In this document: positions 52,423 through 60,767 of the stretch, in pieces
How positions within the stretch are numbered: position 1 is the first letter of the stretch
How the letters are laid out: the number at the start of each line of letters is the position of its first letter
Assembly: GCA_965262365.1 (NCBI GenBank)
Contig: OZ253541.1
Location: 4,216,001-4,280,000 of the forward strand
Length of the DNA: 64,000 bases
DNA from: UBA6522 sp965262365
GTDB lineage: Bacteria; Pseudomonadota; Gammaproteobacteria; Steroidobacterales; Rariloculaceae
Direction of reading: 5' to 3'
Program-made: the position numbers and the translations under genes
The notes under the pieces: generated by a model
Database searches by the model: none
What the model saw: only the letters and a program-made list of their open reading frames with translations
Told to the model about the DNA's origin: nothing

Positions 52423-53298
52423 ATGGTAAGCATAAAGGACGGAATAAGTGGCATCATACTTGCAAACCAGATTAGATTGGAACGTGCTGTGCACGAGGGA
52501 AGCTTTCTTCTTGTCGAAGGACACACTGATTCGAAAATTCTTGATCGATTTTGTGACAATGGTGTTTGCTCTATAGTGGTATGCATGGGAAAAGGGAATC
52601 TTTATGAGGCAATCGAAGCTTTGGAATCATCCGGCTTCCAAGGAGCGATTGGATTTGCGGATCGTGACTTTTCCGATATTGTTGGTTATAGAGAATGCGA
52701 GGGCAACGTCGTTTATACGGACGAAAACGATATGGAAGTCATGATGCTTTGTTCAGGAAGTCTAGATAAGATACTGGACGAAGTGGGGAATGCGGATACT
52801 ATATTAAAAACTATAGAGGGGGCAGGAAAAACAGCTCGGGAGACTATTTTTGAGTCCGCCAGTGTAGTAGGAAGTCTTCGATTAGTATCGCAGATTAAGT
52901 CATGGTCTTTGCGCTTTGATGGGATGACATATAGATTCGTAAAGAATAGCTCATGTCAATTGGACAAAAAGAAAACGGTGAAACACATACTTGGCCGTTC
53001 GAATCTTATCGAGGGTGTAAATGAGGAAAGTACCCTAGATCTAGTTGAGACGTGGTTGTCACAAGAAAAGTCAGCGAAAAAATTATGTCGGGGACACGAT
53101 TGTGTGCGTGTTTTGGGCAAGGCGCTGAAGGGGGCATTTGGCAACACTAGCCAATTTAATAACGAATCCGGTGCGAGAATGTTGGAAGCTATACTGCGAT
53201 TGTCATACGAATTTGGACATTTTTGTGATAGCCGCGCATACGATGATATCAGGCGGTGGGAAAGAAATACTGGATTTAGAGTGTTCGAGAATGAATAG
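52423..53298 (+). CDS. DUF4435/TOPRIM effector of a PARIS-like defence system (AriB)
   Basis: 291 residues. The TOPRIM-type acidic residues appear as FLLVEGHTDSKIL (Glu32) and FADRDFSD (Asp80, Asp82), and the DUF4435 body follows (VVYTDENDMEVMML, a motif of the family). In PARIS, AriB is held by AriA and, once released, cleaves host tRNA to stop phage growth. It starts 7 bp after the ATPase stop, so the two are one operon. Low GC supports recent transfer. Confidence 0.8.
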   Translation: MVSIKDGISGIILANQIRLERAVHEGSFLLVEGHTDSKILDRFCDNGVCSIVVCMGKGNLYEAIEALESSGFQGAIGFADRDFSDIVGYRECEGNVVYTDENDMEVMMLCSGSLDKILDEVGNADTILKTIEGAGKTARETIFESASVVGSLRLVSQIKSWSLRFDGMTYRFVKNSSCQLDKKKTVKHILGRSNLIEGVNEESTLDLVETWLSQEKSAKKLCRGHDCVRVLGKALKGAFGNTSQFNNESGARMLEAILRLSYEFGHFCDSRAYDDIRRWERNTGFRVFENE

Positions 53299-53494
53299 CT
53301 TTGTAGTAGATATGTGGTAGTAGGTTTGTAAGAGAGAATACATTATCGATATAGCGTTTTCACGGTGTTATTGTGACAAAGTGAAGGAAAGGACAGAAGT
53401 TCTGTGTGTATGGTGGAAGAATTCGAGTGTTGTCGTGTACAAAGTAGTGAGTGATGGTAAGGAATCTGATGGGCAAGCATCCTTCGGAGGGAAG

Positions 53495-54466
53495 ATGGAA
53501 GTGAACGTCCCCGGGCTGGAGAAGCTAGTTGATGTGGTTGCCAGCGGGATTGGCAGCATTGCTGGTCCAATGCTTGCTCCTTGGAAGGCCCGTAGAGAGA
53601 GCGAGGCCGATTTGATTCGAGCTGAAGGTGGAGCCAATGTCCTAGGTATCCAAGCAAAGGCGCAGGCGGATGCGCGCCGACTGCTGCTTGAAGACGCTGG
53701 TTGCGCAAGTGGCGAGATCGAGCTGGCAGAGCGAGTCTACCAACGAATCGAGTTTCAGGAGCGCAAGCGTCAAGCGAACATCACAGATGTCGTACAGTTG
53801 GCTGCACAGCAACTGAAGGACTCAAGCGTACCGGCAGTTGAACCTGATCACGATTGGACGGCGAGGTTTTTCGGTGAGGTGCAGGATGTGTCGTCTGTGG
53901 AGATGCAGACATTGTGGGGCCGCGTACTGGCAGGGCAGGTTCGAAAGCCTGGGGCAACGTCGATGCGCACGCTTGGAATCTTAAGAAACTTGGACGCAAC
54001 AACCGCTGGGCTCTTTTCGCGGCTCTGTTCGGCGGCGGTGTATTTCAAGGGAAGGGAAGGTGATATCTTCGACGCTAGGGTGCCGTCCCTCGGGGGTGAT
54101 GCAGCACAGAATTCGCTGGCTGAGTTTGGGCTTGTGTTCCGAGTATTGAATCGACTGAATGAGCATGGATTGATCATCGCCGACTACAACAGCTACCATA
54201 AGTGCATTGTCGTTAACGACAATTTGGAGCAAGCAGCGGACATCGAGCTGCATCACCAAGGTGTGTGTTGGGATTTGTCCATCAAGGAGCAGGGGGTGAA
54301 CAAGAGAACCTTGAAGCTACACGGGGTTGCAATGACGGTCTCGGGATGCGAGTTGTCACGTGTGGTGTCGTATGAACCCATGGGTGAGTACACCGAAGCA
54401 CTGCAACAATTCCTTTTACATGGATTCCGGGTTCGGATGAGACAGATCGGGATGGAAGTGCTCTAG
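53495..54466 (+). CDS. DUF2806-domain protein (defence-island cargo)
   Basis: 323 residues from ATG 53495, preceded by GGAGGG. It starts VPGLEKLVDVVASGIGSIAGPMLAPWKARRE, has an alanine/glutamate-rich helical part to about residue 95, then the diagnostic block WTARFFGEVQDVSSVEMQTLWGRVLAGQVRKPGATSMRTL. DUF2806 proteins occur in phages and defence-rich islands; their activity is unknown. Its base composition is between that of the PARIS-like pair and the element backbone. It may be a separate system or an accessory. Confidence 0.72.
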   Translation: MEVNVPGLEKLVDVVASGIGSIAGPMLAPWKARRESEADLIRAEGGANVLGIQAKAQADARRLLLEDAGCASGEIELAERVYQRIEFQERKRQANITDVVQLAAQQLKDSSVPAVEPDHDWTARFFGEVQDVSSVEMQTLWGRVLAGQVRKPGATSMRTLGILRNLDATTAGLFSRLCSAAVYFKGREGDIFDARVPSLGGDAAQNSLAEFGLVFRVLNRLNEHGLIIADYNSYHKCIVVNDNLEQAADIELHHQGVCWDLSIKEQGVNKRTLKLHGVAMTVSGCELSRVVSYEPMGEYTEALQQFLLHGFRVRMRQIGMEVL

Positions 54467-55127
54467 TACAATGGTAGTTCTCGACACCAACGACGGCGCC
54501 GGGGCGCTTCGACCGGACGTTAACATTAGCTTAATAGAAAATCGATTGGTGATGCCTGCAAACCGAATGGTTTCCTGCAACTACAGTGCTCGAACGTTAC
54601 TTCAATGGTGTACGTCGTCAGAATCTTTCGGACAGAAAGGGCATGGATTTAAGAGAGTAATCGGCCCATCTGGTTTCCTTCAAGCCATTTTGTTCTGACT
54701 GTGCGAACGTCGCCGGGTCGTCCGGCGGATCGCCCTGACCGTCTTCTCGATGCCGATGCAGAGGGCACCAGCAAGGACGATATGGCCGGGCAAATCCTTG
54801 AAATCGACCCCGCCAGAGAGCCGAAGAGGGCTTGCAAGGCGCTGGATGGCCACGTTGTCCGTGCGCGCTGGATGACCGAGTTTTGCTATCGGGAATTGTC
54901 GGGCGCGATCAGCCGGGTCCGCGGGACCCGCTCGTGGTGGCCCTGTTCCCGGGCTCTTTGGCCAATGGCACGCCGATGAATTGACAAGCCGGTGCCAAGG
55001 CTGGCTCGCCGAGGTCGGTGGGCAGCGGCTGATGTTCGCGGGGAGATATCGGGCTTCAAAGGCTTTGAGGGCCGCCCTGCGAAAGGAACAGGATTCGACA
55101 CTGTTCATCTTTGCCGTTTCAGTTATC
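54467..55127. other. Region without a supported gene
   Basis: The first part (to about 54690) is AT-richer and has only short frames without recognisable motifs; the second part is GC-rich with overlapping open frames on both strands that look like chance or decayed sequence. The composition step near 54,700 probably marks the right edge of the inserted cargo. Confidence 0.4.
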
Positions 55128-55832
55128 TCAGACCCGCTTGATGGTCCACAGCACCTTGCCGATGATGCGGGCCTCCTCGGCGAGGCAGGTGTAGGGCGCG
55201 TAGTCGGGGTTGGCGGAGAGCAGGCGCAGGCGGACCGGATCGGTTTCGCGCACCGTCTCCACCCGCTTGACCACCACACCGGCGCCGTCCGAGAGCACGA
55301 ACAACTCCCCGATGGCCGGCTGCCGCCGGGCGGTATCGACGACCACCCGGTCGCCTTCGCGCATCTCAGGCTCCATCGAGTTGCCCCGCACCTTCAGGAT
55401 TTTCAGGTTGTCCGGGTTCGCCCCGCCCTCGTGGCGGAGCATCGCCTCGGGCAAGTACCAGCGCGCCGTCTCCCGCGCCCATTCTTCGTCGAGCGCGCCC
55501 GTTGCGGCTTCCACCGCCACCTCGGGGATGGGGCAGTGCGGCGCGCCTGGCGGCGGCGAGGCGCGCGGTTTTCGCTTCACGGGCTTGCGCGCCGGCACGG
55601 TCTTGTGGCGCAGCGCCTCAGCACTGCAGCCGAGCAGTTCCGCGAGCTTCTCGCTGTCGCGGAATCCGAGTACCGAGGGGTACCCGCGGGTGAGGTATTG
55701 GTGCAGATAGGCCGGGTTGCGGCCGATGGCGATCGAGGCGTGTTTCATGCTGAGGTCGTTGCGCCTCAGCTGTTCCGCGAGTGCTTTTCGAACCGGGTCG
55801 TTCCTTAACGAAGAGTCTTTCCGGGCAGGCAT
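55128..55832 (-). CDS. LexA/CI-like repressor with S24 peptidase domain
   Basis: 234 residues. An N-terminal HTH (LAEQLRRNDLSMKHASIAIGRNPAYLHQYL) is followed by a linker and a peptidase S24 domain: nucleophile Ser152 in VRGNSMEPEM and Lys189 in GVVVKRVE, the pair used for self-cleavage after DNA damage. It reads away from the transfer genes across a 237-bp control region, so it most likely represses conjugation genes and is relieved by RecA, as in SXT-type ICEs. Confidence 0.85.
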   Translation of the reverse strand: MPARKDSSLRNDPVRKALAEQLRRNDLSMKHASIAIGRNPAYLHQYLTRGYPSVLGFRDSEKLAELLGCSAEALRHKTVPARKPVKRKPRASPPPGAPHCPIPEVAVEAATGALDEEWARETARWYLPEAMLRHEGGANPDNLKILKVRGNSMEPEMREGDRVVVDTARRQPAIGELFVLSDGAGVVVKRVETVRETDPVRLRLLSANPDYAPYTCLAEEARIIGKVLWTIKRV

Positions 55833-56069
55833 CGATGCAAGAATATTGCCTGTTTATTCCTATTGTCAAGCCCGTTTTTCCTTGCCCTGAACCGCGCGAT
55901 TATTCTCCTCGGAAACAGATGTAACACGATTCAGACCGGCAGGTTGCGGATTATTTGTCATACAGGAGCGCAGCATTGCGCACGGCTGCGCACGTATGAC
56001 CGATAGTGTAGGAGTATCGCTATCGATTCTTATTGTCAACCCCGTCTTCTCCTTTTAGTTTCCGCTCCC
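55833..56069. promoter_or_regulatory. Divergent control region with repeated operator-like boxes
   Basis: Two similar boxes, TATTGTCAAGCCCGTTTTTC (from 55861) and TATTGTCAACCCCGTCTTCT (from 56031), lie in direct repeat 170 bp apart, one near the repressor start and one near the regulator start. A smaller palindrome, CGATAG ... CTATCG, lies at 56001-56025. The AT-rich boxes are likely operators or promoter parts for the S24 repressor. Confidence 0.55.
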
Positions 56070-56825
56070 ATGACCTCGCCGAACACATTATCCAGAACCG
56101 CTTTGGACCTCGGGTTCGAGGCCTCGCTGGATGAGGCGTTGCGCCGATGCGTGGCGGGGTATCTCAAGCGCCGGCGCCTCAGCGCCCGGCGGTTCGGCGC
56201 CGCGGCGCTCGGCGACCCGGGCTTTATCGGCTGCCGACTCAAGCGCGGGCGCACGGTGCACCTGTACACCGCCGACAGGATCCTCTCGTTCATGGGCGAG
56301 CGGCCGTTCAGTCCGATGTTCCGGTGCGAGGTCGAGGCGTTTATCGCGGTCACCGGCACCAAGGCCTCGGTTCTGGGGCAACGCGCGACGGGTAATCCGT
56401 CGTTCGTGAGCCGGCTTCGCCGGGGCGCCTCGCCGCGGCTGGCCACCGTGGACCGGGTGCGCCACTGGATGGTGCGCCGGTCGAGCGCCAGCCAGCAGCG
56501 TGCAATCCGCTCCACCGTTGCGAGACGGGAACCCTTACGGGTCGGCATCGACGGCCAGGCGGATCTTGTCCTTTCATCCGGACCACAAGGAGAACGTTCG
56601 ATGAGTAAGCAACCAGAGTATCTGAGTCCCCCGGAGGCCGCGGAGGTTCTGGGTATGAGTGTGCGCACGCTTGCCCGCTACCGGGTCAACGGCGTGGGGC
56701 CGCCTTTTCACAAGTTATGCGGCTGTGTGCGGTACTTGCGCTCGGATCTGGATGACTGGGTGCAGGCCCGGCGCCGGCTCTCCACCTCCGATGACGGCGG
56801 CGGTGAGCCGAGGATCGACCGATGA
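56070..56825 (+). CDS. Three-part helix-turn-helix protein; internal start for an AlpA-like HTH protein
   Basis: 251 residues. Two similar DNA-binding-like repeats (about residues 32-78, LSARRFGAAALGDPGFIGCRLKRGR ... ADRILSFM, and 90-140, TKASVLGQRATGNPSFVSRLRRGASPRLATVDRVRHWM) precede a MerR/AlpA-type HTH (LSPPEAAEVLGMSVRTLARYRVNGVGP ... DLDDWVQARRR). A strong AAGGAG site at 56587-56592 lies 8 bp before the in-frame ATG 56601, so a separate 74-residue HTH protein is likely also, or only, made. Such proteins commonly stand in front of tra operons as activators or excisionases. Confidence 0.7.
   Translation: MTSPNTLSRTALDLGFEASLDEALRRCVAGYLKRRRLSARRFGAAALGDPGFIGCRLKRGRTVHLYTADRILSFMGERPFSPMFRCEVEAFIAVTGTKASVLGQRATGNPSFVSRLRRGASPRLATVDRVRHWMVRRSSASQQRAIRSTVARREPLRVGIDGQADLVLSSGPQGERSMSKQPEYLSPPEAAEVLGMSVRTLARYRVNGVGPPFHKLCGCVRYLRSDLDDWVQARRRLSTSDDGGGEPRIDR
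56587..56592 (+). promoter_or_regulatory. Internal ribosome-binding site for the 74-residue HTH protein
   Basis: AAGGAG with 8-bp spacing to ATG 56601. The codons after this ATG code a complete stand-alone HTH domain like those placed before tra genes in other elements. Confidence 0.65.
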
Positions 56826-57157
56826 ACGCGCGTCAAAAAACACGATTCGTGAACGCTGTTGCAATGGCTGGCCGCCTGGCGGTCGCAATCTTGCCGGCGG
56901 CGTTTCCTCTGCTCGGCTGTATCGAGGCGGCCTGGGCCACGACGGATACCACTTTCGCGGCGCCGCTCACCACCGTGACCGACATGGTCGCGGGCACGGG
57001 TGGGCAGCTCGCCGCGGTGCTCGCGGTGGGCGCCGCACTGGTGGGGTCGGTGCTGCGGTTCAACGCCACCCAGATCATGGGCGCGGTGGGTGTCGGGGTC
57101 GCGGCGGGCGCAGGCGCCGGTGTGGTCACCAGCATCGTCGGCACCGCGATCATCTGA
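56822..57157 (+). CDS. Conjugative pilin precursor, TraA-like
   Basis: 111 residues: a signal peptide (VAMAGRLAVAILPAAFPLLG ... AWA), then a small protein with two hydrophobic helices (LAAVLAVGAALVGSVL and ATQIMGAVGVGVAAGAGAGVV), the layout of F-type pilins. ATG overlaps the HTH gene stop by 4 bp. Position directly before traL supports the call, as pilin sequences themselves diverge strongly. Confidence 0.78.
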   Translation: MNARQKTRFVNAVAMAGRLAVAILPAAFPLLGCIEAAWATTDTTFAAPLTTVTDMVAGTGGQLAAVLAVGAALVGSVLRFNATQIMGAVGVGVAAGAGAGVVTSIVGTAII

Positions 57158-57169
57158 GGGCGACTGACG

Positions 57170-57463
57170 ATGAACGACGTCGAGCGCTACACGATCCCGA
57201 GCCGGCTGGACGATCCGGAGCGGTGGCTCTTCTGGACGATGGACGAGGCGGCGGTGCTGATGGGTCCGGCGATGCTCGGGCTTGCCGCCAACGCGTTCGT
57301 CCCGGGGCTTGCGATCGGGATCGGGGGGTGGCTCGTCCTGCGGCGCATCAAGCGCGGCGGGCGGGCCGGGCTCGTGCTCCACGCCGTGTACTGGTTCCTG
57401 CCTGGACGGGTGCTGGGACTGAAGGGCGCGCCGGGCAGTCACCGGCGGCGCCTGGCCGGCTGA
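57170..57463 (+). CDS. traL: Conjugative transfer protein TraL
   Basis: 97 residues with the TraL pattern: YTIPSRLDDPERWLFWTMDEAAVLMGP, a hydrophobic core of about two membrane helices (AMLGLAANAFVPGLAIGIGG) and the tail VYWFLPGRVLG. TraL is a VirB3-like inner-membrane part of F-type secretion systems. Confidence 0.88.
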   Translation: MNDVERYTIPSRLDDPERWLFWTMDEAAVLMGPAMLGLAANAFVPGLAIGIGGWLVLRRIKRGGRAGLVLHAVYWFLPGRVLGLKGAPGSHRRRLAG

Positions 57464-57473
57464 GGCGTTCGCC

Positions 57474-58031
57474 GTGAGACACGAAACGATGGAACACGAG
57501 CGCCGGCGGGTGCGAGACACGCGAGTGGTGCTCGCCGCGTTGCTGGCGCTGTCGATGGGGGTCAACGGCCTGTTGAGCCACGGGTTGGCGACACGCGAGT
57601 CCATGACGGTACTGGTGCCGGTGGTGTCGGGGCCGGCGTGGACCGTGGGAGAGACCTGGGCCGGGCGGCGGTACCTCGAAGACACGGCGAGGACCGTGGC
57701 GGTGACGCTGTTGACGCTGACGCCGGAGAACGCGGTGGAAATCCGCGAGGCGGCGGCGCGGATGGCGCACCCCTCGGCGCGCGGGGAGATCGCGGCTTGG
57801 GTAGAAACCGAAGCCGCACGGCTCAAGCGCAGAGACCTTTCAACCGCGTTCTACCCCACGGGTATCGAGGTCGCCACGGACGAACTGGCCGCGGAGGTGA
57901 GCGGGGAACTCGTGACCTGGCTCGGACGCGAAGAAGCCACGCGAACGCGCAAGCGATACCGGCTGGCGTTCGCGGTCGAGGGCGGGCGCATCGGGTTGTT
58001 GCGGTTCGAGGAACGGGAGGACGAACGGTGA
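57474..58031 (+). CDS. traE: Conjugative transfer protein TraE
   Basis: 185 residues. A single N-terminal membrane helix (VVLAALLALSMGVNGLL) is followed by a periplasmic domain of the TraE/VirB8-like type (VVSGPAWTVGETWAGRRYLEDTART ... DLSTAFYPTGIEVA ... YRLAFAVEGGRIGLLRFEE). It belongs to the inner-membrane core complex. The stop overlaps the traK GTG start. Confidence 0.85.
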   Translation: MRHETMEHERRRVRDTRVVLAALLALSMGVNGLLSHGLATRESMTVLVPVVSGPAWTVGETWAGRRYLEDTARTVAVTLLTLTPENAVEIREAAARMAHPSARGEIAAWVETEAARLKRRDLSTAFYPTGIEVATDELAAEVSGELVTWLGREEATRTRKRYRLAFAVEGGRIGLLRFEEREDER

Positions 58032-58879
58032 AATCGGGCGAGATAGGCATTTACGGGGACCGGGCGCTGCACTGTCGTGCGGCATGGCACTGGCGTGCAG
58101 CATGGCACGCGCGCGCGGCGCTGGTCCTCGTACTCCTTAACTATGCGGGCCCAGGCGCGACAGCGCGGGCGCTGCAGATCCTCGAGGCGGCCGATCATGC
58201 GGAACTGAGCGCGGAGATTTCAGGCGAGGAGGTCAATCGCATCGCGCTCGACGGCGACCGGATCTCCCGGGTTATCCAGTCCCCGGGCGGCTTCACTGTG
58301 GAACACGATCCCGTGCGGGGCGACCTGTACCTGTATCCGGACCGGGCGGCGGCGTTGGGGCCAATGCAGGCACGGGAAGCGGCGACACCGGTGACCCTGT
58401 ATGTCGGGACCGAGGAGGGATTCACGTACCGGCTGACGCTGTCGGTGGTTTCGCGGGACTCGGCGCAAATCCTCATTCGCAACGCTGCCGCCGCCGCGCC
58501 GGACGCCTGGGCGTCCAATGCCGCCGCGCCATCGGTCGCCGGCTACCAAAACGAGCTGGTGACGTTGATCCTTGCCGTGGCCCGGCGGGAGTCCCTGCCG
58601 GGCTACATCAGGGTTGTAGCGCCAGAGCCCCCGCAACCGGGTTTGACCGCGGAAATTCCGCCTGCGCAGCAGTCGTTCGTGGAACTGTGGCGCGGGCCTC
58701 GGTTCACCGCGCGGGTGTTGAGAATCCCGGCCGAGGGCGTGGCGGATGCGGAGCAGCTTGCGAAGCTCACCGGATCGGATGTGGCGGCGGTGTGGTTATC
58801 GGCCCCGGGACGCGGTTCAGGCGGTGGGCGGCTCGCGGTGGTGGTCGAGGCGAACCCGGGTTCGGGGACGGCGCGATGA
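58028..58879 (+). CDS. traK: Conjugative transfer protein TraK
   Basis: 283 residues from GTG 58028. The F-type TraK is a secretin-like, VirB9-related outer-membrane core protein. Visible are a leader with an internal short repeat (CRAAWHWRAAWHARAAL), a beta-rich middle (ISGEEVNRIALDGDRISRVI, a TraK signature; VTLYVGTEEGFTYRLTLSV) and a C-terminal half with FVELWRGPRFTARVLRI. The 4-bp overlap with traB shows tight coupling. Confidence 0.83.
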   Translation: MKSGEIGIYGDRALHCRAAWHWRAAWHARAALVLVLLNYAGPGATARALQILEAADHAELSAEISGEEVNRIALDGDRISRVIQSPGGFTVEHDPVRGDLYLYPDRAAALGPMQAREAATPVTLYVGTEEGFTYRLTLSVVSRDSAQILIRNAAAAAPDAWASNAAAPSVAGYQNELVTLILAVARRESLPGYIRVVAPEPPQPGLTAEIPPAQQSFVELWRGPRFTARVLRIPAEGVADAEQLAKLTGSDVAAVWLSAPGRGSGGGRLAVVVEANPGSGTAR

Positions 58880-60117
58880 GTCGCGGCGATGCCCGGAACC
58901 AGGGGATCGAGCGCGGCCAGTGGCTGTTGTTCTCCGCATTGGCCGGGGTGGGTCTGCTCGTGTTCGCGATCTGGATCGGCGCCGGAGGCGGAAACAGCGC
59001 TCCTCCGCTTCGCGGTATCGACGCGCAACTGGCGGTCCCGGGCGAGGCTGAGGCGGGCTGGGTGAGGCAGTCCGAAACCCGTCTCGGCGGCATCGAGGCG
59101 CGGGTTCGGGAAATCGAGGCGGGAAACCGGCGGCTGGAAAATGAGAACGTGCGCCTGCAGGTGCAGCTTCGCGAACAGGCCGAGGACGCGCGTTCGATCA
59201 TCGACGTGCAAGCGGCGCGGATCGACGAACTGACCGCCCCGGGCGGCACCTCGTTGACGGTGCCTTCGACCGCGCCGTTCGGCCCATCGGATGCGCTACG
59301 GCCGGCGGTGGCGCCGTCCTCGACCGCGCAACCTCAGACCGGCGCACCCGGGCCGATCGCCGCGCCCCGTGTGCTGGAATTCGTGCTGGAAGATCGATCC
59401 GGACTCGGGACGAACGCCGAGGCGCTGGAGGCCATCCCCGTACCCAAACCCACCGCGGGCTACGTGCCGGCTGGCAGTTACGCCGAGGCCGTGGTGCTGG
59501 CAGGCGCGGACGCCTCCGCCGGCGTGCAGTCCCAGGGCGATCCTCGCCCGGTGCTCCTGAGATTGACCGGTCCGGCCTACGGGGCGGCGGTCGACGGGAG
59601 GGCGGAGACGACGGATGTAGAGGGCTGCACGATCACCGGCGCGGCCTATGGGGACCTGTCGTCGGAGAAGGTCTACGTGCGGCTGCAAACGATGGCGTGT
59701 ACGGGCGAACGGCCCGGCACGGTCATCGAAACCCCCGTCTCGGGGTTCGTGGCGGGCGCCGGCAAGGCCGGGGTACGCGGGGCGGTGGTGAGCCGCGAAG
59801 GCGCGCTGGTCCAGCGAGCGTTTTTGGCCGGGCTTTTCTCTGGATTCGGCGAAAGCGCGACCCAGGCGTTCCGGCCCCAGGCGGTGCTCGCCGGCGGGGG
59901 CACGGCGACCATCGCCAACACGGGCCTCGGCGACATCGGGCGCGCGGGGCTCGGCTCCGGCGCAGGCACCGCCGGGCAGGAGATCAGCGACTACCTCATC
60001 CGCCGGGCCGAACAGTACCAGCCGGTGATCCAGCTGGCCGCGGGCACGCCGGTGACCGTGGTGTTTTTGGAAGGCGCCTGGCTTGACGGGCGAAACCTCG
60101 GGGAGGCATCCGAATGA
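58876..60117 (+). CDS. traB: Conjugative transfer protein TraB
   Basis: 413 residues. An N-terminal membrane helix (LLFSALAGVGLLVFAIWIG), a coiled coil (about residues 60-120: LGGIEARVREIEAGNRRLEN), a proline-rich linker and a C-terminal VirB10-like domain (VPAGSYAEAVVLAGADA, GAAYGDLSSEKVYVRLQTMAC, VTVVFLEGAWLDG) make it the TraB scaffold that spans the envelope. Start at ATG 58876, overlapping the traK stop. Confidence 0.9.
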   Translation: MSRGDARNQGIERGQWLLFSALAGVGLLVFAIWIGAGGGNSAPPLRGIDAQLAVPGEAEAGWVRQSETRLGGIEARVREIEAGNRRLENENVRLQVQLREQAEDARSIIDVQAARIDELTAPGGTSLTVPSTAPFGPSDALRPAVAPSSTAQPQTGAPGPIAAPRVLEFVLEDRSGLGTNAEALEAIPVPKPTAGYVPAGSYAEAVVLAGADASAGVQSQGDPRPVLLRLTGPAYGAAVDGRAETTDVEGCTITGAAYGDLSSEKVYVRLQTMACTGERPGTVIETPVSGFVAGAGKAGVRGAVVSREGALVQRAFLAGLFSGFGESATQAFRPQAVLAGGGTATIANTGLGDIGRAGLGSGAGTAGQEISDYLIRRAEQYQPVIQLAAGTPVTVVFLEGAWLDGRNLGEASE

Positions 60118-60767
60118 CCCAAACGAACGCTCATCTGACTTCGACGCCGGCGCCGCGATCCGGGGCAGTCCTTTTTCGGAATTGTGCGATGGCTTTGCTG
60201 CTTGGCGCGCCGCTTCTGGGCGGCTGCGCCGCGAGCCACGTCGGCAATGCCTGGCAGTGCCCGCTGCTCCAGGGCCAACCGTGCGTGAGCGTCTCGCAGA
60301 TCGACCCGGCCGCGCCCGACCGGCGATCGGACACCGTTCATTCGAACGCCGAGGGCGGCTCGGTTGCGGCGATGGAAACACCCTTGTACCGGAGCGCGTC
60401 GATAACGGAGGCCGCGTCCGTGGGGACCGGCAACGCGGGCGTGACGGTGCGGAAACCGATCTGCCGCGGCGGTTGCCGGCCGTTCATGCGGCTGCGGCGT
60501 CTCGGCCGGACCCACGTGGGCACATCGGCGAACACGGGCGCGGGCGCGGACAAAATCGATTCAGGCAATGAAAGCGGTGGCGGATCGGCCGCTCAAGCGC
60601 TTGCCCTGACGCAGGCGGCGCAGGATCCGGACGCGGCGCTGCTGAGGACGCCCGAGATGATCGGGCGCATCTGGATCGCGCCCTACGTGGATGCGGAGGG
60701 CATCTACCACGAGGCGAGCTGGGTCAGGGCGGTGTTGGAGCCGGCGGGCTGGAGGCAGGACCGGTGA
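60114..60767 (+). CDS. traV: Conjugative transfer lipoprotein TraV
   Basis: 217 residues. The lipobox LLLGAPLLGGC gives a lipidated cysteine near residue 39, and a second conserved block around WQCPLLQGQPCVSV is typical of TraV, the VirB7-like outer-membrane lipoprotein. The C-terminal RIWIAPYVDAEGIYHEASWV is also conserved. It overlaps both neighbours by 4 bp. Confidence 0.85.
   Translation: MTQTNAHLTSTPAPRSGAVLFRNCAMALLLGAPLLGGCAASHVGNAWQCPLLQGQPCVSVSQIDPAAPDRRSDTVHSNAEGGSVAAMETPLYRSASITEAASVGTGNAGVTVRKPICRGGCRPFMRLRRLGRTHVGTSANTGAGADKIDSGNESGGGSAAQALALTQAAQDPDAALLRTPEMIGRIWIAPYVDAEGIYHEASWVRAVLEPAGWRQDR

Noticed and set aside
54701..55279. Possible genes on either strand between DUF2806 and the repressor
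   Set aside because: No conserved motif, start signal or similarity in either direction; treated as degraded DNA.
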